From positions 23,229 through 66,229 of the forward strand of contig MGPK01000019.1 in NCBI GenBank assembly GCA_001795535.1: DNA of 43,001 bases. Direction: 5' to 3'. Origin of the DNA: Deltaproteobacteria bacterium GWA2_54_12. Its GTDB lineage: Bacteria > Desulfobacterota > GWC2-55-46. The notes under the pieces were generated by a model that worked only from the letters and a program-made list of their open reading frames with translations, made no database searches and was not told the origin of the DNA. This document shows, piece by piece, positions 1-6,735 of this stretch; within the stretch, counting starts at the first letter, position 1; each line of letters starts with the position of its first letter. The translations under genes were made by a program, and so were the position numbers.

Positions 1-579
1 CCGAATGTCGCCTACATACTCATGATAATCGGCGTGGCAGGCATATATTTCGAGCTGGCCAATCCCGGGGCCATCTTTCCGGGCGTTATCGGCGCGGTCT
101 GCCTTGTGCTCGCGTTCTACGCTTTCCAGACCCTGCCTATTAATTACGCCGGGCTTCTTCTCATAGGCCTCGGCATAATCTTTTTCATAGTGGAGCTGAT
201 GGTGGTAAGCTATGGGCTTTTAACCATTGCCGGGGTAGTATCTCTCCTGTTGGGCTCGCTCATGCTCTTTGATTCACCGGCGCCGTACTTCCAGATATCC
301 ATCTGGGTCATACTCCCGGCTGTTATCCTCATGACGGCCGTCATACTCGGGGCCATGGTCTACGCGCTCAAGATCCACCGGAAAAAGCCTGTGAGCGGCC
401 AGGAGGAGATGTTAGGCGCGCCCGGCATGGCTGTTGATGACTTCGGGGGCGAAAAGGAAGGCAGCGTCTTTTTGGAAGGGGAGTACTGGAACGCCGTCTC
501 TGACGGGCAGATACAAAAGGGCGACAAGGTTGTCGTACTCGAGATAAATGGGCTTTTGCTCAAGGTAAGGAAAGCTTAG
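1..579 (+). CDS. NfeD family membrane protein, C-terminal part (5' end outside window)
   Basis: The reading frame is open from base 1 (P-N-V-A-Y-I-L then Met at 22), so the start lies upstream. What remains is the NfeD membrane region: four to five hydrophobic segments, with the FELANPGAIFPGVIGA motif after the first and NYAGLL before the next. A soluble OB-fold-like beta domain of about 60 residues follows (GEYWNAVSDG to the end). Long NfeD proteins carry an N-terminal ClpP-like serine protease domain, which would be upstream of this window. NfeD proteins typically partner with SPFH/slipin proteins and help organise membranes or cleave stomatin-type partners. The slipin gene follows after 15 bp, consistent with that pairing. 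Family is secure; presence of the protease domain is inferred. Confidence 0.85.
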   Translation, partial: PNVAYILMIIGVAGIYFELANPGAIFPGVIGAVCLVLAFYAFQTLPINYAGLLLIGLGIIFFIVELMVVSYGLLTIAGVVSLLLGSLMLFDSPAPYFQISIWVILPAVILMTAVILGAMVYALKIHRKKPVSGQEEMLGAPGMAVDDFGGEKEGSVFLEGEYWNAVSDGQIQKGDKVVVLEINGLLLKVRKA

Positions 580-594
580 AATAAAGGGGGGAAC

Positions 595-1359
595 ATGGAA
601 TTCGGGATAGGCAGCGGCGCTTTGATACTCATAGGTCTGGCGGTCCTTTTGTTGTGGAGCGCCATAAAGATACTGCCGGAATATGAAAGAGGAGTCATTT
701 TCTTTCTGGGCAGGTTTCAAGCGGTGAAGGGGCCCGGCCTCATACTCCTCATCCCGGGCATCCAGAAGATGATAAAGGTGAGCCTCAGGACCGTTACGAT
801 GGATGTCCCTCCGCAGGAGGTCATAACCAGGGACAACATCTCCGTGAGGGTCAACGCGGTCATTTACTTCAGGGTGATGATGCCTGACAAGGCGATCATA
901 GCCGTCGAGAACTTCCTTTACGCAACGAGCCAGCTTTCGCAGACCACACTGCGCAGTGTATGCGGCCAGCGCGAGCTTGACGAGCTTTTGACTGAAAGGG
1001 AGAAGATAAACAAGTCCATTCAGGAGATACTCGACAGGCAGACCGACCCGTGGGGCATAAAGGTCAGCCTCGTCGAGGTGAAGGCAATAGACCTGCCCGA
1101 AGAGATGAAACGGGCGATGGCCAAGCAGGCCGAGGCTGAAAGGGAAAAGAGGGCCAAGATAATACACGCGGAAGGCGAGCTGTTGGCTTCCTACAAGATA
1201 CTCGAGGCCGCGGACCTTCTTTCGAAGAACCCGGTTTCTCTCCAGCTGAGATACCTCCAGACGCTGACAGAGATAGCGGTTGAGAAAAACTCGACGATAC
1301 TCTTCCCGCTGCCGATGGACATCATCAAGCCGTTTTTGAAGTCAATGAAGACTGAATAG
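595..1359 (+). CDS. Slipin (stomatin/band 7, SPFH family)
   Basis: A 254-residue SPFH protein with one N-terminal membrane anchor (about residues 8-27), followed by the slipin core [19 protein letters not shown] and the [11 protein letters not shown] strand motif. A charged helical segment rich in Ala/Glu/Lys (about 180-215) should form the oligomerising coiled coil. Slipins assemble into membrane rings and are nearly always encoded beside an NfeD protein, as here (15 bp downstream, same strand). The start is supported by an AAGGGGGG ribosome site a few bases upstream. Probably cotranscribed with the NfeD gene. Length is normal for bacterial slipins. Confidence 0.92.
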   Translation: MEFGIGSGALILIGLAVLLLWSAIKILPEYERGVIFFLGRFQAVKGPGLILLIPGIQKMIKVSLRTVTMDVPPQEVITRDNISVRVNAVIYFRVMMPDKAIIAVENFLYATSQLSQTTLRSVCGQRELDELLTEREKINKSIQEILDRQTDPWGIKVSLVEVKAIDLPEEMKRAMAKQAEAEREKRAKIIHAEGELLASYKILEAADLLSKNPVSLQLRYLQTLTEIAVEKNSTILFPLPMDIIKPFLKSMKTE

Positions 1360-1373
1360 CTGAGAAGAAAAAA

Positions 1374-2078
1374 ATGCCGGCAGCAGTGAACGGTTCACCA
1401 GGACACAGAAAAAGGCTGAGGGAGAGGTTTGTGCGCTCGTCCCTCGAAGGGTTCCACGACTACGAGGTCGTGGAGCTTTTGCTCACCTTTGCCATACCGA
1501 GGAGGGATGTAAAGCCCCTTGCCAAGGCGCTCATATCGAGGTTCAAGGGGCTCTCCGGTATTTTCGAGGCGTCGGCCGAAGAGCTGCGCGAGGTGAGCGG
1601 GTGCGGCGCGAGGAGCGTGGACCTGTTTAATCTCATCAAGGCTGCGGCATCCGTTTATGTGAACGAGAAGGCGTCAGCGCGCCCGCCGGTAAGGTCAGCG
1701 GCCGATGTGGTCTGTTTCGTCAACGACCATTCGAAAGAATACGGGGGCAATGGCGAAAGGCTCTTCGCGCTGTTTCTCAACTCGAAGAACGAGATACTGG
1801 GGATAGAGCTTCTGCATGAAGGGGAGATGAACAAGGCGCTCGTGCAGCCCCGCGCCGTGATGGAGAAGGCTTTTGGACACAACGCCCGCTCGATAATTTT
1901 CGTGCATACGGCTGACGGGAAGGCCGCCCCTTCAAAAGGAGAGCGGGCCCTCGCGGAAGGCCTTGAATCGGCGGCCCGGTCGATAGACATTCTAGTCCAT
2001 GACCATATCATAGTGGGGAAGGGTAATTTTCTGAGCGCCAGGGACCTGGGCTGGCTCAGGCCCGGACCCTCTGCCTGA
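1374..2078 (+). CDS. RadC-like protein (UPF0758) with degenerate JAMM site
   Basis: This 234-residue protein has the RadC layout. An N-terminal GHRKRLRERF motif and helix-hairpin-helix region (LSRFKGLSGIFEASAEELREVSG) are followed by the MPN/JAB fold (LFLNSKNEILGIELLHEGEMN). The metal site is broken: where RadC has V-H-N-H-P-S-G-D, this protein reads V-H-T-A-D-G-K-A, so the second His and the Ser are missing. The late Asp is also replaced (S-K-G-E-R for S-x-x-D). Later RadC features (HDHIIVGKGNFLSA) remain. It follows the slipin gene by 14 bp and its 3' end overlaps thiD by 23 bp tail to tail. It may keep a structural or DNA-binding role without catalysis. An intact paralogue lies at 30967-31680. 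Confidence 0.85.
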   Translation: MPAAVNGSPGHRKRLRERFVRSSLEGFHDYEVVELLLTFAIPRRDVKPLAKALISRFKGLSGIFEASAEELREVSGCGARSVDLFNLIKAAASVYVNEKASARPPVRSAADVVCFVNDHSKEYGGNGERLFALFLNSKNEILGIELLHEGEMNKALVQPRAVMEKAFGHNARSIIFVHTADGKAAPSKGERALAEGLESAARSIDILVHDHIIVGKGNFLSARDLGWLRPGPSA

Positions 2079-2802
2079 GCTCTTTTTCGAGAAATCTTTT
2101 GGCCTCTTTTATTGCTTCCTTCATGCCCTTCCCTTTTGCAAGCCCCGCTGCTATAGCCGCTGAAAGCATGCACCCTGTGCCGTGAAAAGCGGCATCAAAC
2201 CCCGTTATTCTCCTGCCCTTGAAATAAGTAAAGGTTTTGCCGTCGTAAAGCAGGTCAGTCGGGGCCGCGCCGAGGTGGCCGCCTTTCACAAGAACATTCC
2301 TCGCGCCCATCTCAAAGAGCGCTTTAGCGGCCTTTTCCATGCCTGTCTCGTTTGTGATTTTAATGCCGGTCAGGGCTGATGCTTCAGGGATGTTGGGGGT
2401 GACGATAGCCGCAAGAGGCAGGAGCGAGGTCAGTTCTTTTGCCCCTGCGGCGTCGAGGAGCGGCTTGCCGCCGGTTGAACGCAGGACAGTGTCGATGACG
2501 AGGTTTTTAACGGGCCGGGCCTTCAGGACTTTTTTAATGACCCTGAGGTTTTCAAGGCTCCCTATCATGCCGGTCTTTGCCGCGTCTATTGTGAACTCTT
2601 CGAAAAGGAGCTCGAGCTGCTCCTTGAGGAGTTTTCCCGGCACAGGCATGACGGACTTAACTCTTGCGCTGTTCTGCGCGGTCAGGGCAGTCACCGCTGA
2701 AAGCCCCTTTACATTGAAGGCCGAAAAGGTGCGCAGGTCTGACTGTAACCCGGCCCCGCCCGAGGGGTCTGAGCCTGCTATGGTAAGGACCGTCTTCATC
2801 AT
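2056..2802 (-). CDS. thiD: Hydroxymethylpyrimidine/phosphomethylpyrimidine kinase ThiD
   Basis: ThiD phosphorylates HMP and then HMP-phosphate to HMP-diphosphate, the pyrimidine half of thiamine, in the cytoplasm. The ribokinase-like signatures are clear: TIAGSDPSGGAGLQSDL at the N terminus, KTGMIGS, the VLVKGGH strand, and the anion-hole/catalytic motif FHGTGCMLSAAIAA near residue 210. I start at the ATG at 2802, two bases after the stop of the DUF445 gene; two in-frame GTG codons lie 6-9 bp further upstream. No other thiamine gene and no TPP riboswitch is visible nearby. The 3' end overlaps the RadC-like gene by 23 bp. Confidence 0.93.
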   Translation of the reverse strand: MMKTVLTIAGSDPSGGAGLQSDLRTFSAFNVKGLSAVTALTAQNSARVKSVMPVPGKLLKEQLELLFEEFTIDAAKTGMIGSLENLRVIKKVLKARPVKNLVIDTVLRSTGGKPLLDAAGAKELTSLLPLAAIVTPNIPEASALTGIKITNETGMEKAAKALFEMGARNVLVKGGHLGAAPTDLLYDGKTFTYFKGRRITGFDAAFHGTGCMLSAAIAAGLAKGKGMKEAIKEAKRFLEKELRQRVRA

Positions 2803-2804
2803 GC

Positions 2805-3407
2805 TCACCACCCGGACACAAGCATGAAAACTGACTGGAACACGCCTATTAAAAAGCCCATGACGCCCCCGAGATATTCAAGGTGCTTCAGCTCCCGTGC
2901 TATGAAGTCTGTGAGAAGTCTCTCGAAATTCTTCAGGTCGAGCTTGTCTATCCTGTTTACAAGGAGCTCCTGCACATCGATGCTGTCCTTTACCTTGGCC
3001 GCGAGCTTATCCTTTTTCCTGTCGAGGTGCGAGATTATCTCCTTCGTGAGTATGAGCTTTATCTGCCCCTTGAGGTTATCGGAGACAAGGCCCACGAGAG
3101 GGAGCTTCAAATACTTTGATGAGAACCTGTGCTCGACCGCCTCTTCCACGGTCTGTTCAATTTCTTTTTCCCATTCGAGGCCTGAAAGGGCTTTGGCGAG
3201 GTCGTGGGAGGAAAGGAGCTCTTTTTCGATGGTCTTCGCCATCGAACGGGCTATCTCTTTTCTTCTTTTCGGGATGACGCCCTGGACCTGGATGCCCAGG
3301 AACCTGAACGGCACATGCGGCCTGAAAAGGAGCTTTATGGCGACATAGTTGGTGATCCAGCCTATTACGCCGCCTACGACAGGCGGCAGGAGAAGGTCAT
3401 ATTGCAT
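2805..3407 (-). CDS. DUF445 family membrane protein
   Basis: A 200-residue DUF445 (YheB-like) protein. The N terminus carries the family motif GGVIGWITNYVAIKLLFRP within a hydrophobic segment, followed by GIQVQGVIPKRRKEIA. A long charged helical middle follows, and a second hydrophobic segment closes the protein (LGGVMGFLIGVFQSVF). The arrangement suggests two membrane anchors around a cytoplasmic or periplasmic helical domain. Function in the family is not established. It sits directly upstream of thiD with only two bases between stop and start, so the two are probably cotranscribed. No strong ribosome site precedes the chosen ATG. Confidence 0.85.
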   Translation of the reverse strand: MQYDLLLPPVVGGVIGWITNYVAIKLLFRPHVPFRFLGIQVQGVIPKRRKEIARSMAKTIEKELLSSHDLAKALSGLEWEKEIEQTVEEAVEHRFSSKYLKLPLVGLVSDNLKGQIKLILTKEIISHLDRKKDKLAAKVKDSIDVQELLVNRIDKLDLKNFERLLTDFIARELKHLEYLGGVMGFLIGVFQSVFMLVSGW

Positions 3408-3482
3408 TTTGTATGGTGCTCCGGTCTATGAGGAAAGCTGCGGCGCGGGATTCTCGGCGGGTATATCTGGAAGAGGGCTTAA

Positions 3483-3761
3483 TCAGGACAGAAAGCCCTT
3501 CTTCGATTTCTCTTCGTCAAAATATTTCTTGTAAAGGATGTCCCACTCCCTGCTCCCCTCAGGGACGCCTCTTGAAAGCGAGCGAATCTTCTCGCGCGCG
3601 ATGGAGTCTGCCTCGTCCTCGACCTTCAGATAATCCGTTATTACTTTTTTTATTTCGAGGAGAGCTTTTTTATCGTCGGTGAAATCGACCAGGTCGTCAT
3701 TCCATACGGCGTCGTAAATCAGGTGGGCTATATGGGATATCCTGTCTTCCGTGAGCCTCAA
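3483..3761 (-). CDS. DUF507 family protein (second of a tandem pair)
   Basis: A 92-residue protein beginning MRLTEDRISHIAHLIYDAV, the characteristic DUF507 start. It is acidic and helical, with no membrane segment or signal peptide. Its start overlaps the stop of the upstream DUF507 gene in an ATGA arrangement, so the pair is translationally coupled. The two proteins are clearly paralogous in their first 20 residues (MRLT-x-x-x-x-x-x-I). The function of DUF507 is not known; it is widespread in Aquificota, Desulfobacterota and Nitrospirota relatives, often as tandem copies (recalled knowledge, not checked). Confidence 0.8.
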   Translation of the reverse strand: MRLTEDRISHIAHLIYDAVWNDDLVDFTDDKKALLEIKKVITDYLKVEDEADSIAREKIRSLSRGVPEGSREWDILYKKYFDEEKSKKGFLS

Positions 3762-4039
3762 ATGATTATCCCCCGTTCTCTGGCGAGCTTGCCCTTGACG
3801 ATGTTGAACATCTTCCTGTAGTCGAGGCGCTGGCTGTCTATCTCGCCGGAGTGGCCTTTCAATATCTCCTCGACCTCACGGTCAAGTGTGTCTTCCGCGC
3901 GAAGGTCCGTTAAAAAGACCTCGACCATGCGCTCATGGACCTTGGCCTCTGAAGCCTTGAACTCGATGAGCTCTTTGTCCTTGAGCTTGTCAAGGATCGT
4001 GCGCGTTATCTTCTCGACCTGTTCTTTTGTCAGCCTCAT
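3758..4039 (-). CDS. DUF507 family protein (first of a tandem pair)
   Basis: A 93-residue DUF507 protein beginning MRLTKEQVEKITRTILDKL, acidic and predicted all-helical, without signal or membrane segment. It is the promoter-proximal member of a two-gene operon with the 3483-3761 gene (4-bp overlap). The 40-bp region just upstream is AT-rich and is shared with the divergent promoter at 4080-4108, which reads the other way. No biochemical role can be assigned from the sequence. Confidence 0.8.
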   Translation of the reverse strand: MRLTKEQVEKITRTILDKLKDKELIEFKASEAKVHERMVEVFLTDLRAEDTLDREVEEILKGHSGEIDSQRLDYRKMFNIVKGKLARERGIII

Positions 4040-4079
4040 ATTGCGAAAATATCACATAATATCCATGTTTGCAAGGGAG

Positions 4080-4108
4080 TTGACAGATAGGGGTTTTTGG
4101 ACTATAAA
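4080..4108 (+). promoter_or_regulatory. Sigma-70 type promoter for the PA2779-like operon
   Basis: A textbook pair, TTGACA (4080-4085) and TATAAA (4103-4108), is separated by exactly 17 bp. Transcription would begin near 4115, giving a leader of about 145 nt before the ATG at 4261. The leader starts with a small dyad (AACGG ... CCGTT, about 4110-4130). I recognise no known riboswitch in it. Confidence 0.7.
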
Positions 4109-4260
4109 TTAACGGACATCGTACGCCGTTAATCGGCGACAGGTGTTTTTTTGGCAATCCTCTGGCTTGAACTGAGAACTTCTCTGCTGGAAAAATCGAA
4201 TGTTGACTCGGGGTTTCAGCTTTAAGAGGCCCGAAAATCAGAAAAAGGGGGAGTGCGGAA

Positions 4261-4659
4261 ATGAAGTTGGTCAAAAACTGGTATTTCAGGCAGATAGCGT
4301 TGGTGCTCGCATTCACGATGCTGGCCTTAGGGAGCATACCGGCGAAGAGCATGGCGTTTGTCGTCGGTTCTGAGGCGGCGGTTTCCGAATATTCGAGGGA
4401 AGCTGACATCGCCAGGATACAGAGGGTGCTGGAGTCGAAGCTGGTCTCTGACAAGCTTTCCCAGGCCGGTCTTACGGAAGAAGAGATAAACGGCAAGATA
4501 ACCCAGCTTTCGGACGAAGAGGTCCATTCCTTCGCGTCCCAGCTCGAGAGCGTCTACCCGGGCGGAGACGGCCTCGGCATTATAATAGGCCTTCTCATAA
4601 TAGTGATACTCGTGATGGTCATACTGAAGATGGCCGACAGGAAGATCATCATAAGATAG
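4261..4659 (+). CDS. PA2779 family (DUF6627) small membrane protein
   Basis: A 132-residue protein with an N-terminal signal or anchor (about 10-33), a conserved helical middle and a C-terminal transmembrane helix (GIIIGLLIIVILVMVILKM). The middle contains IQRVLESKLVSDKL, the G-L-T-E-E-E repeat and ITQLSDEEVHSFASQL, then PGGDG. This matches the PA2779 family: an exported helical domain with G(V/L)-x-x-E and LTDEE motifs, a P-x-GGD turn and a closing membrane helix. In other Gram-negatives it is encoded next to a PA2778-type C39 peptidase, which is the next gene here, so the peptidase may act on it (inference). A terminator-like hairpin follows the stop. Confidence 0.75.
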   Translation: MKLVKNWYFRQIALVLAFTMLALGSIPAKSMAFVVGSEAAVSEYSREADIARIQRVLESKLVSDKLSQAGLTEEEINGKITQLSDEEVHSFASQLESVYPGGDGLGIIIGLLIIVILVMVILKMADRKIIIR

Positions 4660-4672
4660 GCTTTTTGGCAAG

Positions 4673-4708
4673 GGCCCGGGGTCTTAAGGCCCCGGGCCTG
4701 TTTTTTTT
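4673..4708 (+). terminator. Intrinsic terminator or attenuator within the operon
   Basis: A perfect 9-bp GC stem (GGCCCGGGG at 4673-4681, CCCCGGGCC at 4690-4698) with an 8-nt loop is followed by TG and eight T residues. It lies between the PA2779-like gene and the C39 peptidase gene, whose ATG is only 8 bp beyond the T-tract. It therefore looks like a partial terminator that lowers expression of the downstream genes. A nearly identical hairpin occurs at 41720-41755. Confidence 0.75.
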
Positions 4709-4715
4709 GAGGGTC

Positions 4716-5270
4716 ATGGGATTATTTAAAAATGTTCTTTTCGCGGCTTTTGCCGCGTGCCTTCTCGGGTGCGCCGGACAGGTTGATACCGTAAAGCCCG
4801 CGTCTTCCGGCCTCTACATAGAGGGCGTGCCCTTTTTTCCTCAGGACGAGTACATGTGCGGCCCGGCCGCGCTTGCCAGCGTGATCGGCTATTACGGCGC
4901 GGCGGCAGGCATGAAGGATGTGGCCGCTGAGGTCTACAGCGAAAAGCTCAAAGGCACATTGCCGATGGACCTGCTGCTCTACGCCAAGGCAAAGGGCTTT
5001 GAGGCGAAGTTTTACAAAGGCAGCATGAACGGCTTGAAAGAAAGCCTGACCCGCAGGGAGCCGCTGATATTATTTTTGAACCTCGGGTACAGCTTCTACC
5101 CGGTAGGGCATTACATCGTCGCTGTAGGCATTGACGAAGGGGCTGGAGTGGTCTTCGCCCATTCCGGCACTGAAAAGGAACAGCCTTTCACGATGAAGGA
5201 ACTGGAAAACTCGTGGTCTAAAACAGGCTATTCAACCCTCCTTGTGAGGCCTAAAGAGAGGCCGGAATGA
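4716..5270 (+). CDS. PA2778-like C39 family cysteine peptidase lipoprotein
   Basis: A 184-residue lipoprotein: positively charged start, hydrophobic segment and a lipobox L-L-G-C with the lipidated Cys at 19. The C39 papain-like core follows with all catalytic features: oxyanion Gln43 (FFPQDEY), nucleophile Cys48 (MCGPAALASV) and His132 (VGHYIVAVG), then an AHSG segment where the third catalytic residue would lie. I chose the ATG at 4716 because an upstream in-frame ATG would run through the terminator hairpin and bury the signal peptide. Family members are bacteriocin-processing-like proteases without the ABC transporter. It overlaps the TPR lipoprotein gene (ATGA) and follows a PA2779-like gene, a conserved trio. 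The substrate is unknown. Confidence 0.85.
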   Translation: MGLFKNVLFAAFAACLLGCAGQVDTVKPASSGLYIEGVPFFPQDEYMCGPAALASVIGYYGAAAGMKDVAAEVYSEKLKGTLPMDLLLYAKAKGFEAKFYKGSMNGLKESLTRREPLILFLNLGYSFYPVGHYIVAVGIDEGAGVVFAHSGTEKEQPFTMKELENSWSKTGYSTLLVRPKERPE

Positions 5271-5914
5271 AAAAACATCTGCTTGCCGTGCTTGTCTTTG
5301 CCGCCCTTGGAGTATACGGCTGCGGCGTCGTCGACATTAAAGAGCCTGACGCGCTCAGCTACACCGAGCACATGAAACTCGGGGCCATATACGAGTCAAA
5401 GGGAGAGTTTGATCTGGCCCTGCGCGAGTACGGGGACGCCCAGGCCATAGACACCAAAGAGCCCAGGGTCTATTTTGCGATGGGCAATGTCTATCTCAAG
5501 ATGAAAGACTACGAGAAGGCGGAAAAGGAATATCTCAAATCCATAGAGCTCGGGGCCGCGCCTGACTTCTACAACAACCTCAGCTGGGTCTACATCGAGA
5601 AGGGGCAGTTGAACGAGGCCAGAAAAGCGGTAAATGAGGCTGTTGCCAGTGCCCAGCCGGAAAAGACCCATATATATCTCGACACATTAGGGGTCGTGCT
5701 CATGAAAACAGGTGAGTACGCGGAGGCCGAGGAGAGCTTCATGAAGGCCGCGGGCAGCGTGCCTGGAATAAACAGGAACGCGTACCGTGCCATTTACGGA
5801 CATCTTGTGGAGCTTTATAAAAAAGAAGGAAAGACTGAAGAGGCGTCCATAGTGCAAGAGAAGCTCAAGCTTTACGAGAGCGCTACAGAGGGGGCGGCAA
5901 AGCCCGGCATATGA
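5267..5914 (+). CDS. TPR repeat lipoprotein
   Basis: A 215-residue lipoprotein with signal peptide and lipobox V-Y-G-C (Cys19), followed by at least four tetratricopeptide repeats. Examples are the MKLGAIYESKGEFDLALREY, YFAMGNVYLKMKDYEKAEKE, YNNLSWVYIEKGQLNEAR and LDTLGVVLMKTGEYAEAE segments. It is a periplasm-facing protein-interaction scaffold, probably working with the C39 peptidase encoded just before it (4-bp overlap). Its own stop overlaps the rlmB start, so all four genes form one transcript unless the 4673 hairpin stops it. A specific partner cannot be named. Confidence 0.85.
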   Translation: MKKHLLAVLVFAALGVYGCGVVDIKEPDALSYTEHMKLGAIYESKGEFDLALREYGDAQAIDTKEPRVYFAMGNVYLKMKDYEKAEKEYLKSIELGAAPDFYNNLSWVYIEKGQLNEARKAVNEAVASAQPEKTHIYLDTLGVVLMKTGEYAEAEESFMKAAGSVPGINRNAYRAIYGHLVELYKKEGKTEEASIVQEKLKLYESATEGAAKPGI

Positions 5915-6651
5915 GGACTATCTACGGCATAAACCCGGTCACGGAAGCATTGCGCGCCGGGAAGAACATCGACCGCGTAGTCGTAAGCGACACGAGGGGC
6001 GACAAGGCGGTCGCGCTGATAATGAAGGCGGCAACTGACAAGGGCATAGAGGTAAAAAGGGCCCCTGAGGACGAGCTTCGGCGCATATCCAAAACCGAAA
6101 AGCACCAGGGCGTGGCAGCCGTCCTTGCCGAAGATTTCAGATACAGTGACCTGGAAGACCTCATCAAGGCATGGAAAGAAAGCGGCGATCAGGCCTTTTT
6201 CCTCATACTCGACTCCATTCAGGACCCGCAGAACCTGGGCGCGCTCGTGCGTACCGCGAACGCCGCCGGTGTCCACGGCATCATCATACCCAAAGACAGG
6301 GCGTCTGAAGTCACCTCGACAGTCGTGAAGACATCGGCTGGCGCCACGGAAGTAACTCCGATAGCGCGCGAGGTAAATATCTCAAGGGCCATCGAGCGGC
6401 TCAAGGAAGAAGGCGTCTGGGTGGCTGCCATCGAGGCCGGGTGCAGGGACACGGTCTACAGCGCCGACCTTGACAGGGACATAGCAATCGTCATAGGCAG
6501 CGAAGGCCGGGGCATCAGAAGGCTTGTGAGGGAGAACTGCGATTTCTGCGTCTCAATACCCATGTACGGCGAGATAAGCTCCTTGAACGCGGCCCAAGCT
6601 GGGGCGGTAGCCCTATTCGAGGCGAGGCGGCAGAGGCTCAAGGGCCGTTAA
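5911..6651 (+). CDS. rlmB: 23S rRNA (guanosine-2'-O-)-methyltransferase RlmB
   Basis: A 246-residue SpoU/TrmH-family enzyme that 2'-O-methylates a conserved guanosine (G2251 in E. coli) of 23S rRNA using SAM. The N-terminal substrate-binding domain begins YGINPVTEALRAG. The knotted SPOUT domain shows motif 1 DSIQDPQNLGALVRTANAAG with its catalytic Asn/Arg, motif 2 VIGSEGRGIRRLV and motif 3 PMYGEISSLNAAQAGAVALF. Length and motifs are normal. Start by ATGA overlap with the TPR gene. Its stop codon touches the left edge of a degenerate dispersed repeat at 6651. Confidence 0.94.
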   Translation: MRTIYGINPVTEALRAGKNIDRVVVSDTRGDKAVALIMKAATDKGIEVKRAPEDELRRISKTEKHQGVAAVLAEDFRYSDLEDLIKAWKESGDQAFFLILDSIQDPQNLGALVRTANAAGVHGIIIPKDRASEVTSTVVKTSAGATEVTPIAREVNISRAIERLKEEGVWVAAIEAGCRDTVYSADLDRDIAIVIGSEGRGIRRLVRENCDFCVSIPMYGEISSLNAAQAGAVALFEARRQRLKGR

Positions 6652-6720
6652 GGCTGCTCAACAAGGCCCATCTGCGTTGTCGTCTTCAAAGCTCGTAATT
6701 TCTGCGTACAAACAAAGCCA
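6651..6720. repeat. Partial copy of dispersed palindromic repeat family A
   Basis: The left half of the element seen in full at 11574-11697. Shared landmarks are AGGCTGCTCA, CCATCTGCGT and GCGTACAAACAAAG, and the copy breaks off before the right arm. It fills the space between rlmB and ilvA, so the ilvA leader is partly made of repeat. Confidence 0.7.
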
Positions 6721-6735
6721 GACATAAAGAGGCCT

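Noticed and set aside
4110-4260. Riboswitch in the long leader of the PA2779-like operon
   Set aside because: Only one small dyad; no known aptamer consensus recognised.
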